Source: JAAEKA01 sp049299095 (lineage in GTDB: Bacteria > Chloroflexota > Anaerolineae > JAAEKA01). From it: a DNA stretch of 42,987 bases. This document shows, one piece after another, positions 1 through 10,100 of the stretch (the first letter of the stretch is position 1; the number at the start of each line of letters is the position of its first letter). The stretch spans positions 1 to 42,987 of the forward strand of contig JBAQWV010000175.1 in NCBI GenBank assembly GCA_049299095.1. Direction: 5' to 3'. The position numbers and the translations under genes are program-made. A model generated the notes under the pieces. That model was given only the letters and a program-made list of their open reading frames with translations. It was not told the origin of the DNA and made no database searches.

Positions 1-1473
1 GTACAACACAATGGCCTGCTTGGCATTGGCGACCAGAGTCGCCGCGGCCGCGATCTCGTCGGCTACCGCGTTGCCTTGTAGCGCGCCCGCCAGATCAGCA
101 AAGCCCGCCAGTTTGCCCGCGCGCTCGCGCACGGATGGCTGGCCGAGCAGCGCCTGGGTCAGGCTGTTCAACACAGCAGCTTCGTTGCCGGGCTGGTAAG
201 GCAGGTACGCGCCAGCGTAGCGGGTGTCTTCGATCTTGCGAGGGTTGAGGATCACCAGCTTGGCCCCGCGCCGCCGCGCCGCGCGCTTAATGAACATATT
301 CAGCACCGGCTGCTCTTCGGCAGGGTCCACACCGGCCAGCACGATCACATCCGCGGCGTTGATGTCGCGGATGTTGCTCAGGCCGCGCGGATCCGCCAGC
401 ACGGCCGAGCCGCCGCGATGGTCAATGTTGTTGCTGCCAACCAGGGTGCGCATCAGCTTTTGCAGCAGGTACGCAGCTTCGTTGCTCAACTTGGCCGAAC
501 CGATTGCCCCGACCGCGGCCGGGCCAGAGAGGTCGGCAATAAACGCGAGCCGCTGTGCTACCAAGCCGAGCGCCTCATTCCAGGTGGCCGGACGCAGCGC
601 GCCGCCTTTTTGATCGCGGATCAAGGGGGTGGTAAGACGGTCGGGCGCGTCGGTGAACGCGTGCATGAAGCGGCCCTTGTCGCACAGCCATTGATCGTTG
701 ACTGCGTCGTTTTCGCGGGCGACGATGCGGCGCACCTGGTGGATACGCGTGTCAAGGCGCAGGTTGCAGCCCTGCGAACAGTGCGTGCAGATCGAGTTGG
801 TGCGCTTGATCTCCCACGGACGATAGCGGAAGCGGCTGACGCGGTTGGTGAGTGCGCCGACCGGGCAGATGTCAATGATGTTGCCGCTGGTTTTGGCGTC
901 CACCGGCTCGCCGGGGAAGCAATCTACCACGGTGTCGTTGCCGCGCTCGTACAAGCCTAGCTGCGGCTTGTCTTCCCATTCGTCGAGATAGCGGATGCAG
1001 CGCCAGCAGATGATGCAGCGTTCCTGATCGAGCATGATCAAATCACTGATCGGGTGCTGCTTTTCCTTGTGGGTCTTGATCTCGCGGAATTCGGAGTGGC
1101 CGGGGCCGTGCTTGAGGGTTTGATCCTGCAACGGGCACTCGCCGCCCTTGTCGCAAATGGGGCAGTCCAGCGGGTGGTTGGTGAGGATGAATTCGAGCGT
1201 TTCCTCGCGCGCCTGCGTGGCAAGCGGGCTGGCATAGCGGAACTTCATGCCGTCGGCTACGCGCACGGTGCAGGCGGTAACAATGCCCCAGCGCCCGCGC
1301 ATATCCTGCTCGACCAGGCACATGCGGCACGCGCCGAGCGGGTCGAGCTTGGGATGCGAGCAGAAGACCGGGATGTCAACATCGGCAGCCAGCTTGGCTG
1401 CATCGGTCAAGAGCATCCCGTTCGGGACTTTGTATTCGACATCGTCAATGGTGATAGTTACAAGATCGGGCAT
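1..1473 (-). CDS. nuoG: NADH-quinone oxidoreductase subunit G (partial, C-terminus off the left edge)
   Basis: The frame stays open from ATG at 1473 to the window edge (491 codons). The product is the iron-sulfur subunit of complex I that carries electrons from NuoF towards NuoB. Visible cluster ligands: a 2Fe-2S ferredoxin set at Cys38, Cys49, Cys52 and Cys68; then a His-Cys set around the DCPICDKGGECPLQD motif; then CIICWRC followed by CPVGAL; then CTHCSQGC, the extra cluster found in many bacterial NuoG proteins. After that comes the molybdopterin-oxidoreductase-like domain (NIRDINAADVIVLAG region), which is non-catalytic in this family. It is the last nuo gene visible, 72 bp after the small DUF2283 gene that separates it from nuoEF. 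Family identity is certain; the full length is unknown. Confidence 0.96.
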   Translation of the reverse strand, partial: MPDLVTITIDDVEYKVPNGMLLTDAAKLAADVDIPVFCSHPKLDPLGACRMCLVEQDMRGRWGIVTACTVRVADGMKFRYASPLATQAREETLEFILTNHPLDCPICDKGGECPLQDQTLKHGPGHSEFREIKTHKEKQHPISDLIMLDQERCIICWRCIRYLDEWEDKPQLGLYERGNDTVVDCFPGEPVDAKTSGNIIDICPVGALTNRVSRFRYRPWEIKRTNSICTHCSQGCNLRLDTRIHQVRRIVARENDAVNDQWLCDKGRFMHAFTDAPDRLTTPLIRDQKGGALRPATWNEALGLVAQRLAFIADLSGPAAVGAIGSAKLSNEAAYLLQKLMRTLVGSNNIDHRGGSAVLADPRGLSNIRDINAADVIVLAGVDPAEEQPVLNMFIKRAARRRGAKLVILNPRKIEDTRYAGAYLPYQPGNEAAVLNSLTQALLGQPSVRERAGKLAGFADLAGALQGNAVADEIAAAATLVANAKQAIVLY

Positions 1474-1545
1474 AATGTTGGACTATTCTCAGGCTGAACT
1501 GGTGTTCTCCAGTTGATGTAGCTGATCACGCTAAATCTATCGGTT

Positions 1546-1779
1546 TCAAGCTGGTTGAGCTGGCGTTAAATGAAGCATTCGGCCCTGTATCGATTCCATG
1601 ACCGAATCGCGCATGAACTTGCTGGCATTGAGAATCTCAACACCAAGAATTTGGCCCTGTTCATCCAGTTCTACCGTAATATCAGGACCTAGCTCAACAC
1701 TCTGTGACTCTGGGCCAGGTGCAACCAGAAGGTGCAGAACATCTTCCTTTTCAAAATAGGTCATTCTTAAATCATGCAT
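1546..1779 (-). CDS. DUF2283 family small protein (putative antitoxin-like partner)
   Basis: 77 codons. The core SVELGPDITVELDEQGQILGVEILNASKF is the signature of DUF2283, a small beta-rich family of unknown biochemistry that often sits directly after a DUF4258-like gene. Here it overlaps the preceding DUF4258-like gene by 8 bp, so the two are translationally linked. A second possible start is the Met six residues in. The pair lies between nuoEF and nuoG, and its sequence is visibly more A+T rich than both neighbours, which suggests insertion into the operon. An antitoxin role is inferred only from gene pairing and size. Confidence 0.8.
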   Translation of the reverse strand: MHDLRMTYFEKEDVLHLLVAPGPESQSVELGPDITVELDEQGQILGVEILNASKFMRDSVMESIQGRMLHLTPAQPA

Positions 1780-2041
1780 AGATCAATCTACCCGTTCTTA
1801 CTCTAAAATTAACCTGCTGTCGTGTTGTTGCGTGAACCGTGATTGGCACAATTCGATCTTCATGGTATTCAAACGATATAAGTACCAAACTTTCACGAAA
1901 CCGGCCGACAATTACGTAGCGTTGTGTAGCAGTATCGAAATATCGTTCAGTCGAATGGACAAGAATATGCTCCAGACCGGCAAGATCATATCCTCGCGTT
2001 TGTATGCGAAACCGCATATAGTCAGTCCATTCGATGTTCAT
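1772..2041 (-). CDS. DUF4258-like small protein (putative toxin-like partner of DUF2283)
   Basis: 89 residues. The layout is that of DUF4258/BrnT-like small proteins: an N-terminal strand and helix with a His-containing segment (LAGLEHILVHSTERYFD), a central strand pair (RYVIVGRF, LVLISFEY) and a C-terminal IVPITVHA strand followed by a basic GR motif. ATG at 2041 begins 8 bp after the nuoEF stop, with no clear Shine-Dalgarno sequence, and the stop lies inside the DUF2283 gene. No catalytic residue can be assigned. The likely role, a toxin or RNA-binding partner, is an inference from the pairing. Base composition is lower in G+C than the nuo genes on either side. Confidence 0.72.
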   Translation of the reverse strand: MNIEWTDYMRFRIQTRGYDLAGLEHILVHSTERYFDTATQRYVIVGRFRESLVLISFEYHEDRIVPITVHATTRQQVNFRVRTGRLIYA

Positions 2042-2049
2042 ATTTCATA

Positions 2050-3966
2050 TTACACCCGCAGATCGGGCGCAGGCTCGCCGGTGTCGGGGCGATAGATTGG
2101 ACGCACCGGCAGCACGGGCGGCTCGCTGGCCGGGTTGGTTTGCTGGATGTACGTTTCAAAGTCGCCGCGGAACAGCTTGAGCAGGCTGCGCACACCCCAG
2201 ACCGAGGCGGCGCCGAATGGGCAGAAGCTTTGCCGCTCAATCGGCCAGGTGAGACGCTCGATCAAGTCCAGGTCCTTGACCTGCCCCTCGCCCGCCTCGA
2301 TGCGTTCCAAAATCTTCTCGATCCATGTGCCGCCTTCGCGGCAGGGAGTACACTTGCCGCAACTTTCCTCGCGGTAGAAGCCCATCGTGCGGCGGGCTAG
2401 CTGCACGATGTTGACTCCTTCGCAGACGACCATGATGCCGCAGGAGCCGAGCGATGACCCTGCCGCGGCAATACTCTCAAAGTCCATCGGCGTGTCGAGC
2501 TTGTCCGGCGCGAGGTGCGGCATGGACAAACCGCCGGGGATGATGGACTTGATCGGCATGTCGTCAATCGTGCCACCGCCGTACTCGTAGATCAACTGGC
2601 GCAGCGTCGTGTTGTAAGGCAGTTCGTAAACACCGGGGCGCTTAACCTGCCCACTGAGTGCGTATAGGGCAAAGCCGGGGCTTTTTTCTGTGCCCCATTG
2701 GCGATACCAGGCTGCGCCGTTGCGCACAATTGGCACCACCTGCGAAATTGTCTCGACGTTGTTGACAATGGTCGGCTTGCGGTACAGGCCCTCGACCGCG
2801 GGGAAGGGCGGCTTCAGCCGCGGATGGCCGCGGTAGCCTTCCAGCGAGCTGAGCAGTGCGGTTTCTTCGCCGCAAATATACGCGCCGGCACCGCGATGCA
2901 CGGTGATTTCCAGGTTTTTGTCTGTGCCGAAAATGCCCTTGCCGAGGTAGCCCTTGGCCCGCGCTTCTTCGATGGCCTGCTGCAAACGCTGGGCAGCAAA
3001 GAAGTATTCGCCGCGAATGTAGATGAAGGCATGGGCCGATTCAATGGCGTAGGTCGCCAGGATGACGCCCTCGATCAGCAAATGCGGATCGTACTCGACG
3101 ATCAAGCGATCCTTGAATGTGCCCGGCTCGCTTTCGTCGCAGTTCACCACCAGGTAGCGGGGATAGGAACCGGCAGGCAAAAAGCCCCACTTCATGCCCG
3201 CGGGGAAACCGGCACCGCCGCGGCCGCGCAAGCCTGCTGCCTTCACCAGCTCGCGTACTTCGTCCGATTTCTTGCTGGTCAGCGCCTCGCGCGCGACCGC
3301 ATAGCCGCCGTTCGCTTCGTACACTGCCAGCGTGTGGCTGTCGGGCAAATCCACGCGCGCTAGCAGGGTATTGGTGGCGGGGTTGTGGCCGTGATGATAG
3401 GGGCCGGACGCGGGATCGGCGCCGGGTACGCTGCGCTCAGGAACCGGCAATTGATCCGCGGGCACATCTACCAGACTGCGCAACTCGTTCAGCATGGCGT
3501 CAATGCGTTCTGGGCTGTCAAGCTGCTCGTAATAGCGCATCCAGTCGGCCTGCCGCTTGGTAACGGCCACCATCGGCGCGGTGCCGCAGGAGCCGAGACA
3601 TTCCATCTCATCCAGCGTAAACAGGCCGTCCGCGGTGGTCTGGTGGTAATCCACGCCCAGCTTGGCCTTCAGCTCCTCGGCGCATTTGCCCGCGCCGCGC
3701 AACATGCACGGGACGTTGGTGCAAACCTCGATGTGGTACGCGCCGGTCGGTTCTTCGTGCAGCATGTGATAGAAACCGACAAACGCGCGCACTTCGGCTG
3801 CGTCCAGGCTGAACAGCGCGGCCACTTCCTCCATTGCTTCATCAGAAATATAGCCAAGCTGTTGTTGCACGGCATCGAGAGCTGGCCCCAGTGCCGAACG
3901 TGGCTGGGGATAGCGGGCCATCAAATCACGGATTTTAGTTTGGGTCGCGTCGGTTAGTAGGATCAT
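2050..3966 (-). CDS. nuoEF: NADH-quinone oxidoreductase NuoE-NuoF fusion
   Basis: A single 638-residue frame holds both NADH-dehydrogenase-module subunits. Residues 1 to about 165 are NuoE: thioredoxin-like 2Fe-2S domain with ligands in CTNVPC and CLGSC. A short linker (about 165-215) leads into NuoF: LRGRGGAGFPAGMKWGF (glycine-rich NADH/FMN site), VVNCDESEPGTFKDR, GAGAYICGEETALL, and the N3 4Fe-4S cluster in CGKCTPCREGG plus FCPFG. No stop or frame change separates the halves. ATG at 3966 is chosen because it begins the normal NuoE N-terminus; upstream TTG codons only add low-complexity repeat sequence. It oxidises NADH and feeds electrons to NuoG. The Shine-Dalgarno sequence is weak. Confidence 0.95.
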   Translation of the reverse strand: MILLTDATQTKIRDLMARYPQPRSALGPALDAVQQQLGYISDEAMEEVAALFSLDAAEVRAFVGFYHMLHEEPTGAYHIEVCTNVPCMLRGAGKCAEELKAKLGVDYHQTTADGLFTLDEMECLGSCGTAPMVAVTKRQADWMRYYEQLDSPERIDAMLNELRSLVDVPADQLPVPERSVPGADPASGPYHHGHNPATNTLLARVDLPDSHTLAVYEANGGYAVAREALTSKKSDEVRELVKAAGLRGRGGAGFPAGMKWGFLPAGSYPRYLVVNCDESEPGTFKDRLIVEYDPHLLIEGVILATYAIESAHAFIYIRGEYFFAAQRLQQAIEEARAKGYLGKGIFGTDKNLEITVHRGAGAYICGEETALLSSLEGYRGHPRLKPPFPAVEGLYRKPTIVNNVETISQVVPIVRNGAAWYRQWGTEKSPGFALYALSGQVKRPGVYELPYNTTLRQLIYEYGGGTIDDMPIKSIIPGGLSMPHLAPDKLDTPMDFESIAAAGSSLGSCGIMVVCEGVNIVQLARRTMGFYREESCGKCTPCREGGTWIEKILERIEAGEGQVKDLDLIERLTWPIERQSFCPFGAASVWGVRSLLKLFRGDFETYIQQTNPASEPPVLPVRPIYRPDTGEPAPDLRV

Positions 3967-3986
3967 TACGCTGGTATATTCGTAAA

Positions 3987-4056
3987 TTTGGTAGATTGGG
4001 AGTTGGGAAGGAGGCAGACAAGTAAACAAGGCATCTGTTCACTGTTTGCTGTTCAC
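3987..4056 (-). repeat. CTTGTCTAC-type short repeat tract between nuoCD and nuoEF
   Basis: On the coding strand it reads GTGAACAGCAAACAGTGAACAG, in two parts, then CTTGTTTACTTGTCTGCC and CAATCTACC, just upstream of the nuoEF ATG. The strings are like those before nuoB, copZ and EutN 2. Confidence 0.6.
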
Positions 4057-4059
4057 TAC

Positions 4060-5883
4060 TTATCGGTCCACCTCGCCCAATACGATGTCAATCGAGCCGA
4101 TGATGGCGATCAGATCGGCCAGGTAAGCGCCGCTGGCCATGATGTTTGTCGCAAAGATGTTGACGAAGCTGGGGCCACGCACGCGCAGGCGATAGGGGTT
4201 GGCGCTGCCATCGGAGACAACGTAATAGCCCAGCTCGCCCTTGGGGTTTTCGTGGCCGAAGTAAGTCTCACCCGCGGCGGGCTTGAGACCTTCTGTTACC
4301 AGCTTGAAATGATGGATCAGGGCTTCCATGCTGGTCTCCAGCTCGGCGCGCGGTGGCAATGCTACTTTACGATCACTAGTCTTCCACGGCTGGCCCTCGG
4401 TGGCCTTCACGTCCTCCAGCGCCTGCGTGATGATGCGCAAGCTTTGGCGCATCTCCTCGACGCGGATCAGATAACGGCCAAACGAATCGCCTGAGGTCGA
4501 GATTGGCACATTGAAGTCGTAGCGGTCATAACCACTGTATGGCGACAGCTTGCGCAGGTCATAATTGACGCCGCTGCCGCGCAGCAAGGGGCCGGTGACT
4601 GCCAGACTCAACGCGTCTTCGCGGCTTAGCTTGCCGATGCCTTCCAGTCGCTTGCGCAGCACGAGGCTGCCGGTCAACATGCGCTCGTATTCGTTGAGAC
4701 GGGTCGGCATCAGTTGCAGGAAATCCTGTACTTTACCGACAAATGCGGGCGGCACATCGCGCCAGACGCCGCCGATGCGGATGTACGAAGTCGTCATGCG
4801 CGCGCCGCAAGTCATCTCGAAGATGTCAAGGATCATCTCGCGCTCGGTCAGCGCGTACATGAGCAAGCTCATGCCTGTGCCGCTGGTGTCAAGAATATGC
4901 GTGGCTAGCCAGACGAGGTGGGCCGCGATGCGCTGTAATTCGACCATCACTACCCGAAGTGCCTGTGCGCGCGGCGGAATTTCTACGCCCAGCAGCTTTT
5001 CCACGGCCAGCGCATAGCCCATGTTGTTGGCCATCGCCGAAGTGTAATCCAGCCGGTCGGTGTAGGGGGTGAAATCCTTGTAGCGAACGTACTCGCCCTG
5101 CTTTTCAAAGCCGCTGTGCAGGTAGCCGGTGTCAGGATGCGCGCTGACCACGGTTTCGCCGTCCAGTTCCAGAGCGATGCGCAGCACGCCGTGCGTGGCG
5201 GGATGGTGTGGCCCCAGGTTGAGGATCATGTTCCTGGAGTTCTCCAGGCCCTTGGGCAGCGGTGCTTGCACCGGCGGCGGGTCCATGATCTGTTTGCCCA
5301 GCGTGGCAAAGTCGGGGTCGTTCCAGGTCATGCTGAAAGGCACGGCCTCGCCGCCCAGCGGCTCGTCCTTGCGCAGGGGATGCCCCACCCAATCCCACGG
5401 CAACAGAATGCGGCGCAGGTCGGGATGTCCCTCGAAGCGCACACCCATCAGGTCAAAGGCTTCGCGCTCCATGCAGAAAGCGGCTTTCCACAACGGATAG
5501 AGGCTGGGAACTGCGGACTTTTCGTCGGGGCCTTCGGCGGGCACGGTCAGACGGATGCGACGGCGGTGCGGGATGGAATACAGGTGATAAATACCGGCAA
5601 AACGTTCGGCACTGCCGGGCCGTCTGCGTTGGGCCGCAGGCAACGCACTGCGATCCAGTGCGGTCAGATCGGCCAGGTGGATGAACTCCAGCCCCGGTTC
5701 GTCGCGCAGGAAGCGCGCTACGGGCAGCAAATCGCTGGCCTTGATCGTGAAGTCTACTTCGCCCAGCGCGCGCTCGACATCTATAACCGACGCGGGAAAA
5801 CGGGCGCGCAGCGCCGCTTCAACGTCGTGAAAATCCGTGGTATCTACCGGTTCGATCACTGTCGCCGGTGCGCCATCAGTCAT
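4060..5883 (-). CDS. nuoCD: NADH-quinone oxidoreductase NuoC-NuoD fusion
   Basis: 607 residues. The first 180 or so are NuoC (30-kDa subunit), with the FCMEREAFDLMGVRFEGHPDLRRILLP signature. From about residue 195 (NMILNLGPHHPATHGVLR) it is NuoD (49-kDa subunit), ending in the conserved FVNIFATNIMASGAYLADLIAIIGSIDIVLGEVDR segment. NuoD lines the quinone pocket; its HHPATHG motif holds the quinone-head histidine. ATG at 5883 is preceded by AAGAAGGA at good spacing, so upstream TTG starts are not used. It lies 41 bp after nuoB. C-D fusion is well known in other bacteria, including E. coli. Confidence 0.97.
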   Translation of the reverse strand: MTDGAPATVIEPVDTTDFHDVEAALRARFPASVIDVERALGEVDFTIKASDLLPVARFLRDEPGLEFIHLADLTALDRSALPAAQRRRPGSAERFAGIYHLYSIPHRRRIRLTVPAEGPDEKSAVPSLYPLWKAAFCMEREAFDLMGVRFEGHPDLRRILLPWDWVGHPLRKDEPLGGEAVPFSMTWNDPDFATLGKQIMDPPPVQAPLPKGLENSRNMILNLGPHHPATHGVLRIALELDGETVVSAHPDTGYLHSGFEKQGEYVRYKDFTPYTDRLDYTSAMANNMGYALAVEKLLGVEIPPRAQALRVVMVELQRIAAHLVWLATHILDTSGTGMSLLMYALTEREMILDIFEMTCGARMTTSYIRIGGVWRDVPPAFVGKVQDFLQLMPTRLNEYERMLTGSLVLRKRLEGIGKLSREDALSLAVTGPLLRGSGVNYDLRKLSPYSGYDRYDFNVPISTSGDSFGRYLIRVEEMRQSLRIITQALEDVKATEGQPWKTSDRKVALPPRAELETSMEALIHHFKLVTEGLKPAAGETYFGHENPKGELGYYVVSDGSANPYRLRVRGPSFVNIFATNIMASGAYLADLIAIIGSIDIVLGEVDR

Positions 5884-5924
5884 AGCACATTCCTTCTTGC
5901 ATCGTTCCAACCCAAGCGGTCAAC

Positions 5925-6449
<525 letters not shown>

Positions 6450-6475
6450 AAAACCTCGTAAGGATACAAGTTTAG

Positions 6476-6548
6476 AAGTACACAAGTATACAAGTACACA
6501 AGGGGCTTGTCTACCAGTCTACCAATCTACTTGTCTACCTGTCTACCA
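6476..6548 (-). repeat. CTTGTCTAC-type short repeat tract between nuoA and nuoB
   Basis: On the coding strand: GGTAGACAGGTAGACAAG repeats followed by CTTGTGTACTTGTATACTTG, giving an inverted arrangement. It overlaps the last codons of nuoA and ends about 30 bases before the nuoB start. Confidence 0.65.
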
Positions 6549-6896
6549 CTCCAACGCGCCTTTGCGCCACACATAGGCAAAGCCGACCAGCAGGATGACA
6601 AAGAAAACTGCCATTTCGATCAAGCCGAACAGCTTGAGCTGGCGCAGCATCACAGCCCAGGGATACAAAAAGATCACTTCAATATCGAACAGAATGAACA
6701 GTACTGCGATCACGTAGTACTGGACCGGATAGCGACGACGGGCATCGCCGTATGGCAACATGCCAGACTCGTAAGGTTCGAGGCGGACTTTTGTGGTGCG
6801 TTTCGGCCCCAACACAGCCGGCACGGCCATAGCAATCACCGCAAATACAGCCGCAATAACGATCAGGATCAGAATCGGCAAGTAATCTATCGGCAC
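6543..6896 (-). CDS. nuoA: NADH-quinone oxidoreductase subunit A
   Basis: 117 residues with three hydrophobic segments (about 7-30, 60-82 and 90-110) and the conserved loop KVRLEPYESGMLPYGDARRRYPVQYYVIAVLFILFDIEVIFLYPWA, including the FDIEV acidic motif that touches the quinone-access region. The start is GTG at 6896, with GGAG seven bases upstream; no ATG is nearby. It is the first gene of the nuo operon, about 97 nt downstream of the predicted transcription start. Confidence 0.96.
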   Translation of the reverse strand: MPIDYLPILILIVIAAVFAVIAMAVPAVLGPKRTTKVRLEPYESGMLPYGDARRRYPVQYYVIAVLFILFDIEVIFLYPWAVMLRQLKLFGLIEMAVFFVILLVGFAYVWRKGALEW

Positions 6897-7000
6897 TGTT
6901 CAGCTCCAAATAGAACCGGGGATGGAGCGAGGCGAAGAGGTCGCCATCAGCATGAGGTGGTGGGACGCCGAGGTGCTACGTCCAGTAATAGCAGTTGCGA

Positions 7001-7029
7001 ATTCTATCACAGAGAAGTGTAATTGTCAA
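7001..7029 (-). promoter_or_regulatory. Sigma70-type promoter of the nuo operon
   Basis: Reading the minus strand, TTGACA (7029-7024) is followed by a 17-bp spacer and TAGAAT (7006-7001). Transcription would start near 6994, giving a leader of about 97 nt before nuoA. It is the only near-consensus promoter seen upstream of nuoA. Confidence 0.75.
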
Positions 7030-7061
7030 AGGCTTTTTGCCTGAGCCGACAAATCGCCAGA

Positions 7062-7091
7062 TTGTGCGCTCCGTGTGCATTGCAGTACAAT
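7062..7091 (+). promoter_or_regulatory. Promoter of the large secreted LRR protein, with leader hairpin
   Basis: TTGTGC, an 18-bp spacer and TACAAT (7086-7091). The predicted start near 7098 is followed at once by an 8-bp inverted repeat, CAAGGCAG/CTGCCTTG (7101-7108 and 7122-7129), so the transcript would begin with a stem-loop. The hairpin ends about 10 bp before the ribosome-binding site. Confidence 0.55.
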
Positions 7092-7154
7092 AAAAGAACT
7101 CAAGGCAGGCTAGCTTTTTGGCTGCCTTGTATAACGATTTCAAGGAGGAAGCGC

Positions 7155-10100
7155 GTGCAACGTCGTCATTTTTGGCTGTTATTGATTGGAATAGGGCTAT
7201 TTCTGTTGGCTGTCTCGGTGCGACTGAACCTGGCTTCGCCCGCGCACGCACAGCCGCCTGCACCACAGCCTGCACCCGCCACGTTCGTACTGCCCGCTGA
7301 TAGCAAGCTGACGGCTTGCCCGGCCTGGCAAGCGCCGCCCGCAGCGTCGTATCAGAGTTTTCCCGACGCGGGCTTGTACACCTTTTTCGACTGGCTGCAT
7401 CTTGACCCTGACACCTACCCCTGGCTACAAGGCGGTCACCTGGTCTTTCCCTGGCGCACCATTGAACGCGATGGCCCCGGTCAGTACCGCTGGGACGCGA
7501 TTGATCAATGGATTGCGAGCGAGGATCAATTGGGCAAGAAAGTGGGGTTGGCCTTTAACACCTACGAAGGGGAGTGCTGCGGTGGCAACCAGGCGCCAAT
7601 CTGGTTCAACGAGCAGCATGGCGCATGGCCTGCCGGCGACGCATACGTGACCTGTTCATGGACCGACACTTACGGCGAGGCGCAAGAGCAGGATATTCCG
7701 ATGTACTGGTCACCTGCGTACCTGAACGCGTTTGAAAACTTTGTGCAGGCTGCTGCCGGGCGTTACCGCGACGACCCGCGCGTGGCTTTCGTTGAGGTGA
7801 GCAGCGGCATTTACGGCGAGACGATGCCCGGCGAATCGGACAGCGAGGTGGATGACTGCCTGCAAGCGGCGGGCCTTACCGAAGACCTGTGGATCGAAAC
7901 TGTGAACAAGATCAGCGACATCTATCAACGCCACTGGCACGATATGCCGTTGCTGGTGCAATATGCGCCGTGGTATCTATCGCGGCGAGAACGGCGTGAG
8001 TTCAGCGACTATGCTGGCAACATCGGCCTGGGGCTGAAGCACAACCGCCTGATCATGGACCACGAAGACCAGGTGGTGCGCTCTGATACGGCCACCATCC
8101 ACCCCGATTCATGTCGCACCGGCCAGTACGACCCCATGCTCCAATTTGCCGGCCAGGTTCCCCTTGCCTGGGAAGGCACCGCAGGCAACTTCCCCACCAC
8201 CGCGGACTTGCTCTGGTCAATTCTGAACGGCATGAACAAGCATCCCGCGTATTTGCTGCTGGGACGCCAGCCCCTTGCCACGACTGACGCGGTGGGCCAG
8301 TGGGCGCTGCGCTTTGCCGATCGCTATGCGGGCGTGAGCATCGCCAACACGCCGGGGGTGTGGGTGGCGCTGCGCGAGTCGCAGTCGGTGTGGTATCCAC
8401 AGCGGGGCAACTTTGACTTCTGGCTGCGCCAGAATGACACGGCAAGCGGCGGGCGCACTGTGCCGGTCTGGGGCGACAGCAATAAGCCGTGGGGCCGCTA
8501 TGCACGGCGCACTGATGCGGCCACGGGCAACCCGGACATGGCCTTTGCCGTGGAGGATGCCTATCTGTTCAACAACAGCGCGCTGCCGGTGACGATCCGC
8601 GTGATGTATCTGGACGCGGGCAACGACTCCTGGGAACTGCAATATGACGCTGTCAGCGACAACGCCAAATCCGCGGGTATCGTCACCAAGACGAACAGCA
8701 ATCAATGGCGCGAAGCGGTGTTCACCCTGACCGACGCGCAGTTCAGTAACCAGCTTGGCGGCTACGATTTCCGCATCCGCAGCCGCGCGGATGGTGATGA
8801 GACGATGAGCTTTGTCGAGGTGGTGAAAGGCACGGCCACCGCCTCCCCGCTTCCCGCTTCCTCAGTTTCGCCATCTGCCGATGCCCCTGCGGCCCCGCCT
8901 GCCAACGACGATTTTGCCAACGCGGCCAGACTGACTTTTCCAGCGGAAATCACGCTGGAGATGACGCAGGCCACGACGGCGCTGGATGATCCGACTATGG
9001 GCTGCGCGCTGGATGGCAGCTATCGCAGCGTGTGGTATTCCTTTACTGCTCCCATGAATGGCTTTATCAACCTGAATTTGGACAAGAGCGACTTCGACAG
9101 CGTGGTGACGGTGTGGGAAGGGGAACGCGGCAACCTGGTCAGCCGCGGCTGCAACGATGACAACGGCTGGTGGACAGAAGGCTCCAATCTCAACGTGGGC
9201 GTGACTGATGGCAAGCTGTATTATGTCGAGGTTGCCAGCCGGACAGCCAACGGGCCGGCGAATTTAACGCTGCAAGCGCGTGTCAGCTCATGTACCTATT
9301 ATTCACGGGATTTACCTGCGGTGCAAAGCATCCTGGCGGCCAATAACCTGCCCTTCTACGATTCTTTCCTGGAGGTGGTTAGCACGCCGCAGAACGTGCG
9401 CTGTGCCATCACCGGCTTGACGCTGTCGGGGCAACCGATGACACAGCCGTTGCCCGCCGCGATTGGTGATCTTCCTAACCTGCAAAAGCTCGACCTGAGC
9501 AGCACCAACCTGGTGGATCCGTTGCCCATCGCGCTGCGCTACATACCATTTCTACAACGGATTAACCTGTCCGACAATCGGCTGTACGGGCCACTGCCCA
9601 GCGAAATAGCTTTGTTGCATGATCTTCAGTCGCTGGAGATCGCTAATAACCGGCTGAACGGCACGCTGCCCAACTGGATGGCCGACCTCGCCAGCCTGCG
9701 GGTGCTGCATTTGTCGAATAACGACCTGCATAGCACGTTGCCCGCCTGGCTGGGTTCCTTGCCGCGGCTGGAGCAGCTCTGGCTGGGCTACAACGATTTC
9801 AGCGGCACGCTGCCTGCCAGCCTGGGCAACCTCAGCCATCTGCGCGAACTGTCAGTGGCAGGCAATCAGTTGTCAGGTGGCTTGCCCGCAGAATGGGGAA
9901 ACTTGAGCAAGTTAAAGGGGGTATATGTTCAGGGCAACCAACTGAGCGGTGCTTTGCCAGACTGGCTTGGCAGTTTGCCCGCGCTGCGCATTGCCTCGCT
10001 GGAAGCCAACAGCTTCAGCGGTGCGCTCCCCGCGGGCATCGGCGCTGCGCCCGCACTGCAACTGCTGCGGCTCGACCACAACCAGTTGACGGGTGTGCTG

